This document shows positions 33,295-42,322 of a stretch of 64,000 bases of DNA, piece by piece (the stretch's first letter is position 1; each line of letters opens with the position of its first letter). The stretch comes from Amycolatopsis sp. CA-230715 (GTDB lineage: Bacteria > Actinomycetota > Actinomycetes > Mycobacteriales > Pseudonocardiaceae). The notes below the pieces were generated by a model, which was given only the letters and a program-made list of their open reading frames with translations, had not been told where the DNA came from and searched no databases. The position numbers and the translations under genes are program-made. The stretch spans positions 4,215,501 through 4,279,500 of the forward strand of contig NZ_CP059997.1 of assembly GCF_018736145.1 (NCBI RefSeq). The letters run 5' to 3'.

Positions 33295-33310
33295 TCGGCC
33301 GATCGGCCGA
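33295..33310. promoter_or_regulatory. Perfect 16-bp palindrome TCGGCCGATCGGCCGA
   Basis: It lies in the 177-base divergent gap between the kinase and the ABC exporter, 104 bases before the exporter start. LuxR-type regulators bind short dyads, so this is the best candidate site for the neighbouring response regulator. It is GC-rich, and a chance palindrome cannot be excluded. Confidence 0.35.
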
Positions 33311-33413
33311 TGAGCGGGCGGGCGAGCCTGGCCGTCTGCCCGAAGTGGACACCCGCCGGGATCCGCGACGCTGGTCCCCGTTCAGCAAGAAGCCTTCAGC
33401 GAGGAGAAGTCCC

Positions 33414-34127
33414 GTGCACCCACAAGGTCCATTCCGGACTCCCGGCCCGATGCACCCGGTGCTTTCCGGGCGCGGACTGGTGAAGCGGTACGACACCCAG
33501 CACGCGCTCGCCGGTATCGACATCGACGTGGCCGCCGGTGACGCCATCGCGATCGTGGGCCCGTCCGGTTCCGGGAAGACGTCCCTGCTGCACGTGCTCG
33601 CCGGGATCCTGCGCGCCGACGCCGGGGAGATCCACCTCGGCGGGCAGCGCATCGACCAGCTCGGCGAGAAGAAGCGCAGCGAACTGCGCCGCACCGAGTT
33701 CGGGTTCGTCTTCCAGTCCGGGATGCTCGTCGCCGAGCTGACCGCGGAGGAGAACGTGGCGCTGCCGCTGCTGCTCGGGGGCGGAGGGCGCAAGGACGCC
33801 CTTTCCGCGTCGCGCGAGTGGCTCGCCAGGCTCGGCCTGCGCGGCAAGGAAGGCAGGCGGCCGGGCGAGCTGTCCGGCGGCGAGGCGCAGCGCGTCGCGA
33901 TCGCCCGCGCGCTCACCCACCGGCCGAAGGTGATCTTCGCCGACGAGCCCACCGGCGCGCTCGACACCAGGACCGGCAAGGACACCATGGACGCGCTGCT
34001 CGTCGCCGCGAACGACAGCGGCGCCGCGGTGATCGTGGTGACCCACGACCGCGAACTCGCCGAGTCCATGCCGAGGACGGTGGCGATCCGCGACGGCCGC
34101 ATCGCCCAGGCGGTGACCGCGGCATGA
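33414..34127 (+). CDS. ABC transporter ATP-binding protein (MacB/LolD type)
   Basis: A 237-residue ATPase: Walker A GPSGSGKTS, Q-loop FQSG, signature LSGGEAQR, Walker B VIFADEPTG and the switch His in VTHDRE. The class that pairs with FtsX-like permeases is the MacB/LolD group, used for mechanotransmission or export of peptides and lipoproteins rather than import. The GTG at 33414 follows GAGGAGAAG; an ATG at 33450 is an alternative. Its last codons overlap the permease start (ATGA). Confidence 0.93.
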   Translation: MHPQGPFRTPGPMHPVLSGRGLVKRYDTQHALAGIDIDVAAGDAIAIVGPSGSGKTSLLHVLAGILRADAGEIHLGGQRIDQLGEKKRSELRRTEFGFVFQSGMLVAELTAEENVALPLLLGGGGRKDALSASREWLARLGLRGKEGRRPGELSGGEAQRVAIARALTHRPKVIFADEPTGALDTRTGKDTMDALLVAANDSGAAVIVVTHDRELAESMPRTVAIRDGRIAQAVTAA

Positions 34128-36343
34128 CCGCGTTCAAGATCGCGTGGCGGGTGCTGCGGGTGGACCGGCGCACTCGCACCTCGGCGATCCTCACCGCGGC
34201 CGGTGTCGCCATCGCGACCGGGCTCGTGCTGCTGCTGGTGGCCCTGCCGTTCGCCACCCAGGTCAGGGCGCAGCGCGCGGAATGGCAGCAGGTCGCCCCC
34301 ACCAGCTCGGCGCAGCCGTCGATGCTGATGGACCAGAGCTCGGACTATTCGAACGGGCAGAAGATCGTCCGCGTCGACGTCGCCGCGCTCGGCGACCCCG
34401 GGTCCGTCAAGCTGCCGCCGGGGGTGCCGCGGCTGCCCGGCCCCGGCGAGGTGATCGTCTCCCCGGAACTGGGCAAGAAGCTCCAGGCGCTGCCCCCGTC
34501 GCAGCTCGGCGACCGGTTCGGCAAACCGGTCGACGCGCTCGGCGACGATGCGCTGATGTTCCCGGAACAGCTCGTCGCGCTCGTCGGGCACACCCCGGAA
34601 CAGATGTCCGCCAACGCGAACCCGGTACCGGGCTTCAGCGACCGGCACGCCCAGCCGGACGCCCTGCTGCAACTGCTCGCCGGTGTCGGCGTGGTCGTGC
34701 TGCTGGTGCCGAGCCTGGTGCTGGTCGCCTCGTCGGCGAGGCTGACCGCCGCCCGCCGCGAACGACGGCTCGCCGCGCTCCGGCTCGCGGGCGGCACCCC
34801 CGGCCAGGTGGCCGGGATGGTCGCCGCGGAAACCGCGCTGAGTTCGGCGGCCGGGGCGCTGGCCGGGCTCGCGGTCAGCCCGGCGCTGCACGGGCTCGCC
34901 ACGTTCGTGCCGTGGGACGGGGGTACCTGGCAGGCGACCGACTTCACCCTGCCGCCGGTGCTGACCGCGGTGATCGTGGTGGCGATCCCGGCGCTCGTGG
35001 TGCTGGCCGGGGTGCTCGGCCTTCGCCGCGTGCTGCGGACGCCGCTCGGGGCGGTTTCCTCGCACACGCCGAAGAAACCGCACTGGTGGCGGCTGCTGGC
35101 GCTGCCGGTGGCTGGCGCGTTCTTCGCCTTCGCGATCTCCAAGGCCGGTCCGAGTTCGGGGCCGATGATGGTGCTGTTCGGGCTCGCGTTGGTGGTCGGC
35201 TCGGCCGCGGTGATCGGGCCGTGGGTGACCGCGGCGGTGGGCGGCACGTTCGTCCGCTCGTGGCGGCGGCCCGCGGGCCTGCTCGCCGGGCGACGCCTCC
35301 GTGACGACCCGAAGGGCGCGTACCGGGCCTCCGCGGGGGTGGTGCTGGCGGTGTTCGCCGGGTCGATGGCGCTGACGCTCATGCCGAGCCTCGAATCCCT
35401 CGCGGGCGGCGGCCGCTCGTTCCAGGATTCCGTGCTCTACGTCGAAACCGACGCCGAGCACGCGGCGCAGATCGCGGAACAGGCGAACACCGGGCTCGCC
35501 CGCTACGGCCAGGGGGCGCGTGCGGTCGGGGTTCCCAGCGTCACGCTCAACACCCCGAACGGCGGAGCGGAGTCCGCGCTCGTGCTCTCCTGCACGGACG
35601 CGCAGTCGCTCACGCGGTTCAAGCTCGGCGCCTGCGACCGCGGCCCCACTGTCTACAGTGGATACTCCGTCGACGCGGGCGCGCTGCGGATCGCGAACGC
35701 CAGCAACGAAAAGGGGCTGCCGCTGACCGCGGGGACCCACGCCGCGGTGCTGCCGAACCAGGACAAGAACCTGACCGGATCGGCCGTGGTGGACCCGAGC
35801 GCGGTGCCGGCCGGGTTCCAGCCGGAGCGCGTGACGGTCGCGGTGCCCACCACGCCGGAGAACCGCGAGGTGGTGCGGACCGCGCTGAGCGGCGCGGCCG
35901 CGGGCGCCCAGGTGCAGAGCAGGGAACTCAAGCTCGACGGCCAGCAGAACCAGCTCGGCGATCTGCGCCGGGTGACCGTGATCGGGCTGATCGCGGCCGG
36001 GCTGCTCGCGGGGGCGAGCGCGGCGGTCGCCACGGCCGGGTCGGTGATGGACCGCCGCCGCACGTTCGGGGCGCTGATGGCGGCGGGGACACCGGTCAAG
36101 GTGCTGTCACGGGCGCTGCGGATGGAGGCCGCGCTGCCCGCGATGGTCGCCACCGTCGGCGCGGGGGTGGTCGGCGTGCTGGTCGGGCTCGGGCTGTTCA
36201 GCATGGTCGACGACCGGTCGATCGTGCTCAGCCCCTGGCTGGCGGCGCCGATCGTGCTCGGGATCGGGGTCGCCGTGCTGGCGGCGTCGGTGTGCACGCC
36301 CGCCTTGAAACGGGTGCAGGCGGAGCCGCTCGCCGACGAGTGA
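34124..36343 (+). CDS. FtsX-like ABC permease, large form
   Basis: A 739-residue permease. It has an N-terminal helix (about 20-45), an extracytoplasmic domain, and two FtsX/MacB-like four-helix sets: one around residues 185-310, and a second at the C-terminus preceded by another outer domain (about 440-610). The first set includes ARRERRLAALRLAGGTPGQV and the second RRRTFGALMAAGTPVKVL, the paired cytoplasmic coupling sequences. Such proteins couple ATP hydrolysis to events outside the membrane, for example antimicrobial peptide removal or signalling to a kinase. It is translationally coupled to its ATPase. Confidence 0.9.
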   Translation: MTAFKIAWRVLRVDRRTRTSAILTAAGVAIATGLVLLLVALPFATQVRAQRAEWQQVAPTSSAQPSMLMDQSSDYSNGQKIVRVDVAALGDPGSVKLPPGVPRLPGPGEVIVSPELGKKLQALPPSQLGDRFGKPVDALGDDALMFPEQLVALVGHTPEQMSANANPVPGFSDRHAQPDALLQLLAGVGVVVLLVPSLVLVASSARLTAARRERRLAALRLAGGTPGQVAGMVAAETALSSAAGALAGLAVSPALHGLATFVPWDGGTWQATDFTLPPVLTAVIVVAIPALVVLAGVLGLRRVLRTPLGAVSSHTPKKPHWWRLLALPVAGAFFAFAISKAGPSSGPMMVLFGLALVVGSAAVIGPWVTAAVGGTFVRSWRRPAGLLAGRRLRDDPKGAYRASAGVVLAVFAGSMALTLMPSLESLAGGGRSFQDSVLYVETDAEHAAQIAEQANTGLARYGQGARAVGVPSVTLNTPNGGAESALVLSCTDAQSLTRFKLGACDRGPTVYSGYSVDAGALRIANASNEKGLPLTAGTHAAVLPNQDKNLTGSAVVDPSAVPAGFQPERVTVAVPTTPENREVVRTALSGAAAGAQVQSRELKLDGQQNQLGDLRRVTVIGLIAAGLLAGASAAVATAGSVMDRRRTFGALMAAGTPVKVLSRALRMEAALPAMVATVGAGVVGVLVGLGLFSMVDDRSIVLSPWLAAPIVLGIGVAVLAASVCTPALKRVQAEPLADE

Positions 36344-36375
36344 GGAACGCGGGGGCGCGTTCCGAACAAGAAAAG

Positions 36376-36419
36376 AAACCGGGGTCGTCCTTTCGTCGGG
36401 GGAAGGACGACCCCGGTTT
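36376..36419. terminator. Bidirectional terminator between the permease and trmB
   Basis: A perfect 17-base stem (AAACCGGGGTCGTCCTT with its complement) with a T-rich run on either side: GGTTTTTCTTT on the plus strand and GGTTTCTTTTC on the minus strand. Confidence 0.92.
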
Positions 36420-36424
36420 TTCTT

Positions 36425-37120
36425 TCACACTCGCTCGAAGATCAGGTCCCTGCTGACGCGGCCTTCCACCTCGGCGCGGTTTTCGAACTTCGTCACCGGG
36501 CGCCATTCGGGCCGCGGCGCCCAGGTCTCGTACCGGTTTTCGAGGGTGGGTTCCGCGGTGCACACCTCGAGCATCTGGTCCGCGTACTCGGCCCAGTCCG
36601 TAGCCAGGTGCAGCGTGGCGCCCGGCGTCAGCCGCGACGCGAGCAGCGCGATGAACGCGGGCTGCACGAGCCGCCGCTTGTGGTGCTTCTTCTTCGGCCA
36701 CGGATCGGGGAAGAAGATCCGCGCGCCGTCGAGCGAACCGGGCGCGATGTGATTGGTGAGCAGGACGACCGCGTCCCCGTTGAGCATGCGGAGGTTCGTC
36801 ACCCCGAGCTTTTCGGCCCGCAGCATCAGCTGCCCGAGCCCCGGTTCGTAGACCTCGACCGCGACGTAGTTCAGCTCCGGCGCGTCGGCGGCGAGCCGCG
36901 ACGTGGTTTCGCCCATCCCGGAGCCGATTTCCAGCAGCACCGGCGCTTCGCGGCCGAACCAGGCGGCGAAGTCGATCGGCCCCTCGGGCAGTTCGGCGAC
37001 CTTCTTGCCCAGCGCTGGCCAGTGCTCGTCCCACGCGCGCTGCTGCCCGACGGTCATCCGGCCGCCGCGTTGCACGTAACTGACCACGCTGCGCATGCGC
37101 GGCTGCCGCTCGCTCTGCAA
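36425..37120 (-). CDS. trmB: tRNA (guanine-N7)-methyltransferase
   Basis: A 231-residue SAM-dependent enzyme that methylates G46 of tRNA. The SAM site is EIGSGMGETT, the family signature FFPDPWPKKKHHKRRL is complete, and ATDWAEYA near the C-terminus is conserved. I chose the TTG at 37120 because AGGAG lies nine bases upstream and the conserved RSVVSYVQRGGRM segment needs to be inside the protein. The in-frame ATG at 37096 is a shorter alternative; the open frame continuing to 37831 is not coding. Confidence 0.92.
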   Translation of the reverse strand: MQSERQPRMRSVVSYVQRGGRMTVGQQRAWDEHWPALGKKVAELPEGPIDFAAWFGREAPVLLEIGSGMGETTSRLAADAPELNYVAVEVYEPGLGQLMLRAEKLGVTNLRMLNGDAVVLLTNHIAPGSLDGARIFFPDPWPKKKHHKRRLVQPAFIALLASRLTPGATLHLATDWAEYADQMLEVCTAEPTLENRYETWAPRPEWRPVTKFENRAEVEGRVSRDLIFERV

Positions 37121-37161
37121 GGTGCTCCACTCCTGCTCGCGCCATGTTCGGACGTAGCAGG

Positions 37162-37743
37162 TTAACGCACCGCTTCGAACTCCCCGAGCCGCGCGCGGAG
37201 TCCGGCCAGCCCGGCGACGGCGATCGGCGCGGGGGTGGTGCCGCTGTGCGCGGGCAGCACGTCGATCCAGCCGGCGTGCCGGTCGGTGTTGAGCACCGTG
37301 GTCGGGATGGCGTGGCCAGCGGCGCCGCGTTCGGACGGCATGAACTCCCAGTACCCGGATTCGCCGTCGGCCGCCCACGGCACGTACTCCCAGCCGGGCC
37401 GCCTGCCCAGTAGCTGGCCGATCCGGTCTTCGACGCGGAAGCCGTCTTCGCGGGAGCCGAGGCCGCCTGCCGCGAGCGCGCGCAGCCACCACGGCGAGGG
37501 CACCGGGTCGGAGCCGCCGCTGACCGCGCGGAACAGCGCCATCACGTGATCTTCGGGTGCGCGGTGCACCCACGCGCGCCGGATCTCGGCGGGCTTGGTC
37601 GCCGAGGCCGCGATCCTCGGCAGTTCGATGGCCTGGGACCACTCCAGGCCCGCCAGTGGTTCGAGGCGCGGCGCGGAGCCGCGGGCGGCGGGAATGGTCG
37701 CGGGGCCGGGACCGTCTGCACCTTGACCGGTGTCCACCGTCAA
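37162..37743 (-). CDS. Hypothetical protein upstream of trmB
   Basis: A 193-residue soluble protein without signal peptide, membrane helices or known motif. It is rich in Trp (EWSQAIELPR, PWWLRALAAGG, GWEYVPWAADG, GYWEFMP), suggesting a compact ligand- or protein-binding fold. The TTG at 37743 has GGAGGT six bases upstream; a GTG two codons later is possible. It precedes trmB by 41 bases on the same strand, so they may share a transcript. Family not recognised. Confidence 0.7.
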   Translation of the reverse strand: MTVDTGQGADGPGPATIPAARGSAPRLEPLAGLEWSQAIELPRIAASATKPAEIRRAWVHRAPEDHVMALFRAVSGGSDPVPSPWWLRALAAGGLGSREDGFRVEDRIGQLLGRRPGWEYVPWAADGESGYWEFMPSERGAAGHAIPTTVLNTDRHAGWIDVLPAHSGTTPAPIAVAGLAGLRARLGEFEAVR

Positions 37744-37955
37744 GGGTCACCTCCGTCGGAGCTGCTTGCCGGGTTGCTATCCATAGCACCTGGTCAACGA
37801 CGGTCTGTCCGCTCCTCGTGAGGGACGCCACAGCGTCTTAACGTGGTCTTAACCCGTCGCCGTGCGGTAGTGGGCGTCCCGTTATGTCGTGTTGATCTCG
37901 CTGTTTGTTACTCACAGGCGAAAACTTCCCGTCGGAACCGGTCAGGGCATGACGA

Positions 37956-37996
37956 AGGACCCGGGTCGCCCCCCGACTCGGCGACCCGGGCCCTTC
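37956..37996 (-). terminator. Terminator after the ABC-2 permease
   Basis: AAGGACCCGGGTCGCC pairs with GGCGACCCGGGCCCTT (15 of 16 bases). It lies 80-120 bases beyond the permease stop on the minus strand. The surrounding 331-base gap (37744-38074) holds no ORF I would support, only this stem and, on the minus strand, the upstream region of the hypothetical gene at 37162-37743. Confidence 0.7.
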
Positions 37997-38074
37997 CTCT
38001 CCCCTTGCTCCGGTTGCCGCCGCGTCCCCCGACTCGGCCGTCGACCGGTTTTCCCTGTGGTTGGTCTGGTTCGG

Positions 38075-38830
38075 TTACGCGTCGCGCTTGTTGGTGACGG
38101 TGATCGCGATCGCGAGCATCACGAGGGCGAAGGCGGCGAAGTAGGCCAGCGCCCACCAGGTGCCGAGCGTCGAGGTCGACAGCGGCGGACCTTCCATCGC
38201 GCCGCCCCGCGTCGCGCCGCTCCCGGTGAGGAACTTGTTGGCCACGTTGAACGGAAGCCACTTGTAGATGTCGTCGCCGACGTTCGGGATGAGGCGGACC
38301 AGGTTCTCCACCGCGAGCCCGTAGATCATCAGCAGCGCGATGGCACCGGCGCTGTGCCGGATCAGCAGCCCGACCGCGATCGCGATGACGGCGGCGAGGG
38401 CGTAGACCAGCCCGACCCCGGTCACGTTGATCCAGTCGGCGGAGCTGTTCAGCGCGAGGTCGGCGGACGGCTTCAGCACGTTCGCGATGCCCCACGAGCC
38501 GAACGCCGAGAGCTCGCCGATCACCAGCGCGAGCACCGCGACCACGGTGGTCTTGGCGAGCAGCGCGGCGGTGCGGTTGGGGATGGCCTGGAAGGTGGTC
38601 CGCATGGTGCCGAAGCGGTATTCGGTGGTCACCGACAGCGCGGCGAGCACCATGATCACCGGCAGTCCGAACTGGTAGCCGAACTGCGTGGTGGCCACCG
38701 AGTTGGGGCCGTCCGAGGCGCCGGTGATCAGCGCGGCGAAGCCGACGGTCACCGCGAGGGTCAGCAGCGCGCACCACCACGGCGACCGGGTCGTGAACAG
38801 CTTGATGCGTTCGGTTGCGAGCAGAGTCAT
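38075..38830 (-). CDS. ABC-2 type permease
   Basis: A 251-residue protein with six predicted membrane helices in the ABC-2 arrangement. It begins MTLLATERIKLFTTRSPWW, a cytosolic elbow helix common to this family. The TTEYRFGTMRTTFQAIPNR segment between helices 2 and 3 is a conserved coupling region. It is encoded 29 bases after its ATPase. Such two-gene exporters are abundant in actinomycetes and move lipids, drugs or peptides; the cargo is unknown. Confidence 0.88.
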   Translation of the reverse strand: MTLLATERIKLFTTRSPWWCALLTLAVTVGFAALITGASDGPNSVATTQFGYQFGLPVIMVLAALSVTTEYRFGTMRTTFQAIPNRTAALLAKTTVVAVLALVIGELSAFGSWGIANVLKPSADLALNSSADWINVTGVGLVYALAAVIAIAVGLLIRHSAGAIALLMIYGLAVENLVRLIPNVGDDIYKWLPFNVANKFLTGSGATRGGAMEGPPLSTSTLGTWWALAYFAAFALVMLAIAITVTNKRDA

Positions 38831-38859
38831 GGGTTTCGTCCCGAATCCTCGAAAAGTGG

Positions 38860-39804
38860 CTAGTTGGCGGCGGTCTCGAGCACGTGCTGCGCCTCGTTTT
38901 CGAGGCCGGTGTGGTACTCCACGGAATCGCCGGTGATCTGCATGAAGGCCTGTTCGAGCGAACCGGTCTGCGGCGCCAGCTCGTGCAGCACGATGCCGTT
39001 GGCGGCGGCTAGCTCGCCGATCTTCTCACTGTCCATTCCGGACACGATGATGGCGTCGTCCTCGCCTGGCGTGAGGTGGGCGCTCGCCTGCTCCAGCGCG
39101 CCGCGCAGCTGGGCCAGCTGCGGGCTCCGCACCTTGACGGTGTTCTCCGACGCACGCGCCACGAAGTCCTTTGTGGAGCTTTGCGAGATGAGCTGGCCCT
39201 TGCCGATCACGACGAGCTGGCTCGCGGTGAGCGCCATCTCGGAGAGCAGGTGGCTCGACACGAACACCGTGCGCCCCTCGTCGGCGAGGCGGTGCATGAA
39301 CTTCCTGATCCAGAGGATGCCCTCCGGGTCGAGCCCGTTGACCGGCTCGTCGAACAGCAGCACCTCCGGGTCGCCGAGCAGCGCGGCCGCGATCCCGAGC
39401 CGCTGCGACATGCCGAGCGAGAAACCGCCCGCGCGCTTGCCCGCGACGCTGGTCAGCCCGACGGTTTCGAGCACCTCGTCGACGCGGCTCGACGGCAGCC
39501 GGTTGGACCGCGCCATCCAGGCGAGGTGTGCTCGCGCGGACCGGTTGGGGTGCACCCACTTCGCGTCGAGGAGCGCGCCGACGGTGCGCAGCGGGTCCTT
39601 CAGCTCGTGGTACGGCTTGCCGCCGATCGTCACCCGGCCCGCGCTGGGGTTGTCGAGGCCGAGCACCATCCGCATGGTGGTGGACTTCCCCGCCCCGTTC
39701 GGCCCGAGGAAGCCGGTCACCCGGCCGGACTCGACGGAGAACGAAAGGTTGTTCACCGCCAGCGTCTTGCCGTAGCGCTTGGTGAGGCCGGTCGCCTCGA
39801 TCAT
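38860..39804 (-). CDS. ABC transporter ATP-binding protein (drug-export, CcmA/NatA type)
   Basis: A 314-residue ATPase: Walker A GPNGAGKST, signature FSLGMSQR (a variant of LSGGQ), Walker B VLLFDEPVNGLDPEG and the switch His in SSHLLSEM. The C-terminal 90-residue extension after the switch region is typical of the DrrA/NatA export class. It pairs with the ABC-2 permease downstream. On the other side it is divergent from a TetR gene across a 333-base gap. Confidence 0.92.
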   Translation of the reverse strand: MIEATGLTKRYGKTLAVNNLSFSVESGRVTGFLGPNGAGKSTTMRMVLGLDNPSAGRVTIGGKPYHELKDPLRTVGALLDAKWVHPNRSARAHLAWMARSNRLPSSRVDEVLETVGLTSVAGKRAGGFSLGMSQRLGIAAALLGDPEVLLFDEPVNGLDPEGILWIRKFMHRLADEGRTVFVSSHLLSEMALTASQLVVIGKGQLISQSSTKDFVARASENTVKVRSPQLAQLRGALEQASAHLTPGEDDAIIVSGMDSEKIGELAAANGIVLHELAPQTGSLEQAFMQITGDSVEYHTGLENEAQHVLETAAN

Positions 39805-40110
39805 GACTCCTCCTGGCTGTACTGCCGTGGACGCTGTGCTGCCCGTGGTCGCTCGGTGCCGTGCTGACGCACCGTGGCGGGGAATTCCCTGCCCGTTTTC
39901 CCGGTTTGGTGCGTTCGTGCTGGTGGTGCCGCCAACCCCCGCTGGTGGCAGTACCCATCTTGGCCAGCCGGGCCGCCACTCCGCGTCATACCGAGGGCCG
40001 AACTTCTCACCCGACTTGAGTAGTAGCTTCCCGGGCCCGGCCGCGCGGCGCGATCGGTGATGACCCTGAGCCCACCCTGAATCGTCCCTCCGGGGTTGCG
40101 CTTGCGGTCA

Positions 40111-40131
40111 TTAATGAACGATGGTTCAATA
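40111..40131 (+). promoter_or_regulatory. Candidate TetR operator in the ABC-TetR gap
   Basis: TGAAC-GATG-GTTCA, flanked by TTAA and ATAA, is a dyad in an unusually AT-rich patch ending seven bases before the TetR start. The rest of the divergent gap (39805-40137) shows no gene; it must contain the ABC-operon promoter, which I cannot place. Confidence 0.55.
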
Positions 40132-40137
40132 ACTGGT

Positions 40138-40722
40138 GTGGCGAGACCGAGGGCGATCACCGATCAGCGGTTGCTCGACGCCGCGGTCGCGGTCACCGGC
40201 CGGATCGGTCCGGGGTTCACGCTCGCGCAGGTGGCCGCGGAGGCCGGGGTCGCGGTTGGCACCGTGTCGAACCGGTTCGGGTCGAAGCTGGGCCTGCTGA
40301 AGGCGTTGAGCCGCGGCACCACCGAACGCGTGGTCGCGATGATGCGGGACAAAGCGGAGCGGGCGGCGGATCCGGTGACGGGGCTGCGCGCGGCCGCGGT
40401 GTGCGTGTTCTCGTGGCTCGGCGACGCGGAAGAGGCCGCGAACCACCTCGGCCAGCTCGGCGTCGACATCGGGGAGCCGGAGCTGCGGGAACTGCTCGGC
40501 GAGCACTTCTCCGCGGTCGAGGGCGAGCTGCTGCGGCAACTGCGCACGGCCGAGCTGCCCGGCGCGCCGTCGCCGGAACGCGCGGCGCGGGTGCTGGTCG
40601 CGGTGGTCAACGGGATCTCGTTCGACTGGTCCATCCGGCCGTCGGGCGCGCTGACCGATCGGCTGACCGAAGACATCGACGCGGTGCTGGATGGCTGGCG
40701 CCGCGAAAGGAGTGGGAGATGA
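40138..40722 (+). CDS. TetR-family regulator
   Basis: A 194-residue repressor. The helix-turn-helix is at about residues 10-50 (LLDAAVAVTGRIGPGFTLAQ, AGVAVGTVSNRFGSKLGLL), and a helical ligand domain follows. The GTG at 40138 lies directly after the operator, so the message is probably leaderless and self-repressed. Its TGA overlaps the ATG of the SDR gene, making that enzyme its immediate target. The divergent ABC exporter could be a second target. Confidence 0.9.
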   Translation: MARPRAITDQRLLDAAVAVTGRIGPGFTLAQVAAEAGVAVGTVSNRFGSKLGLLKALSRGTTERVVAMMRDKAERAADPVTGLRAAAVCVFSWLGDAEEAANHLGQLGVDIGEPELRELLGEHFSAVEGELLRQLRTAELPGAPSPERAARVLVAVVNGISFDWSIRPSGALTDRLTEDIDAVLDGWRRERSGR

Positions 40723-41633
40723 CGCTGGCGGGAAAGATCGCGGTCGTCACCGGGGCGACCAGGGGCTGCGGCAGGGCGATCGCGGTGGAACTGGGGCGCG
40801 CGGGCGCGACCGTGTACGTCACCGGCCGCACCACGCGGACGGCGGCGTCGCCGATGAACCGCGCCGAAACCATCGAAGACACCGCGGACCTGGTGGACGC
40901 GGCGGGCGGCACGGGCATCGCGGTCCGGTGCGACTTCACCTCGGTGTCCGATGTGGACGCTCTGCGCGCGAAGATCGAAGCCGAGGCAGGCCAGATCGAC
41001 GTCCTCGTCGACGACGTGTGGGGCGGCGATCCGCTCGTCGATTTCGACTCCAGGTACTGGAAGTCGGATTTGGACAGTGCGCTGCTGTTGGTGCACAACG
41101 CGCTGGACACCCACCTCATCGCGCTGCACCGCCTGCTCCCGCTCGTCGTGAAGCGGGAGGGCGGTCTCGTGCTCGAAGTGACCGACGGCGACAACGACGA
41201 CTACGTCGGTGCCGGAATCCCTTACTACTTGGCGAAATGCGGCGTGCGCGCGATCGGCAGGGCGCTCGGCGCCGAGCTGGTCGAGGAGAACTGCACCGGC
41301 CTCGCCGTCACCCCGGGGTTCCTCCGCTCCGAGATGATGCTCGAACACTTCGGCGTCACGGAGGAAACCTGGCGCGACGCCGTCGGCACGAGCGCTCCGG
41401 TCGACTTCGCGATCTCGGAGACCCCGACCTACCTTGGCCGCGGCGTGGCCGCACTCGCCGCGGACGAGAAGGTGTCGCGTTTCGCGGGCAAAACGCTCGC
41501 GTCGTGGACGCTCATGCACGAATACGGCTTCACCGACGTCGACGGCTCGAAGCCCGACTTCGGCCGCTGGATGGCCGAAGTCCGCAACGCGGGATTGGAC
41601 CCGGAGACGGCAGACACCGCGAAGTTCCGCTAA
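40719..41633 (+). CDS. SDR-family oxidoreductase, extended type
   Basis: A 304-residue short-chain dehydrogenase: cofactor motif TGATRGCGRAI, an Arg/Thr-rich second-strand loop (GRTTRTAA) that suggests NADP(H), and the active-site Tyr in PYYLAKCGVRA. It is about 60 residues longer than a classical SDR, with a substrate loop between residues 190 and 240 (LRSEMMLEHFGVTEET). The usual NNAG motif is replaced by LVDDVWGGDPLVDF. It is translationally coupled to the TetR gene. Its stop overlaps the convergent response regulator by four bases. Confidence 0.87.
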   Translation: MTLAGKIAVVTGATRGCGRAIAVELGRAGATVYVTGRTTRTAASPMNRAETIEDTADLVDAAGGTGIAVRCDFTSVSDVDALRAKIEAEAGQIDVLVDDVWGGDPLVDFDSRYWKSDLDSALLLVHNALDTHLIALHRLLPLVVKREGGLVLEVTDGDNDDYVGAGIPYYLAKCGVRAIGRALGAELVEENCTGLAVTPGFLRSEMMLEHFGVTEETWRDAVGTSAPVDFAISETPTYLGRGVAALAADEKVSRFAGKTLASWTLMHEYGFTDVDGSKPDFGRWMAEVRNAGLDPETADTAKFR

Positions 41634-42322
41634 CCGGCGCCTGGCCTCGCGAGGCCGGTTTCGTAGGCGAGCACCACGGCCTGCACCCGGTCTCGCAGGT
41701 CCAGTTTGGACAGGATGCGGCCGACGTGCGTCTTCACCGTCGCCTCGGACAGGAACAGCATTCCCGCGATCTCGATGTTCGACAGGCCCTTCGCGATCAG
41801 CACCAGCACTTCGCGCTCGCGGTCGGTCAGCGCGTCGAGCACGGCGGCGTCCCGCAGCGGCTGGTTGCCGGCGCCGATGAACCGGTCGAGGAGCCTTCGC
41901 GTCACCGACGGCGACACGACCGCCTCGCCGCTGGCGACCGCCCGCAGCGCCGACACCAGGTGATCGGGCGGGGTGTCCTTCAACAGGAACCCGCTCGCCC
42001 CGTTCTGCAGCGCCGCGTACACGTACTCGTCGAGGTCGAACGTCGTCATCACCAGCACGCGCGCGGACCCGGCGTCGACGATCTGCTTCGTCGCCTCCAC
42101 CCCGTCCAGCACCGGCATGCGCACGTCCATCAGCACCACGTCCGGCCGCAGGTCGGCGGCCAGCCGGATCGCCTCCGCGCCGTCACCCGCCTCGCCGACC
42201 ACCTCGATGTCGGCCTGCGCGCCGAGCACCATGCGCAGCCCGCCGCGCATCAGCTCCTGGTCGTCGACCACCACCACCGAGATCAAGCCAACCTCCGCCG
42301 GAATCAGGGAACCCCGCGTCAC
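41630..42322 (-). CDS. NarL/LuxR-type response regulator (second pair)
   Basis: A 230-residue regulator. The receiver has Asp20-Asp21 and the phospho-acceptor Asp66 (LMDVRMPV), with switch residues in VMTTF and LLKDTP. The LuxR motif is LTDREREVLVLIAKGLSNIEIA. The GTG at 42322 overlaps the kinase stop (GTGA), so translation is coupled; a shorter start near LISVVVVDD is possible. Unlike the pair at 30.7-33.2 kb, no transporter is obviously attached. Its target could be the divergent dynamin cluster, but this is only positional. Confidence 0.92.
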   Translation of the reverse strand: MTRGSLIPAEVGLISVVVVDDQELMRGGLRMVLGAQADIEVVGEAGDGAEAIRLAADLRPDVVLMDVRMPVLDGVEATKQIVDAGSARVLVMTTFDLDEYVYAALQNGASGFLLKDTPPDHLVSALRAVASGEAVVSPSVTRRLLDRFIGAGNQPLRDAAVLDALTDREREVLVLIAKGLSNIEIAGMLFLSEATVKTHVGRILSKLDLRDRVQAVVLAYETGLARPGAG

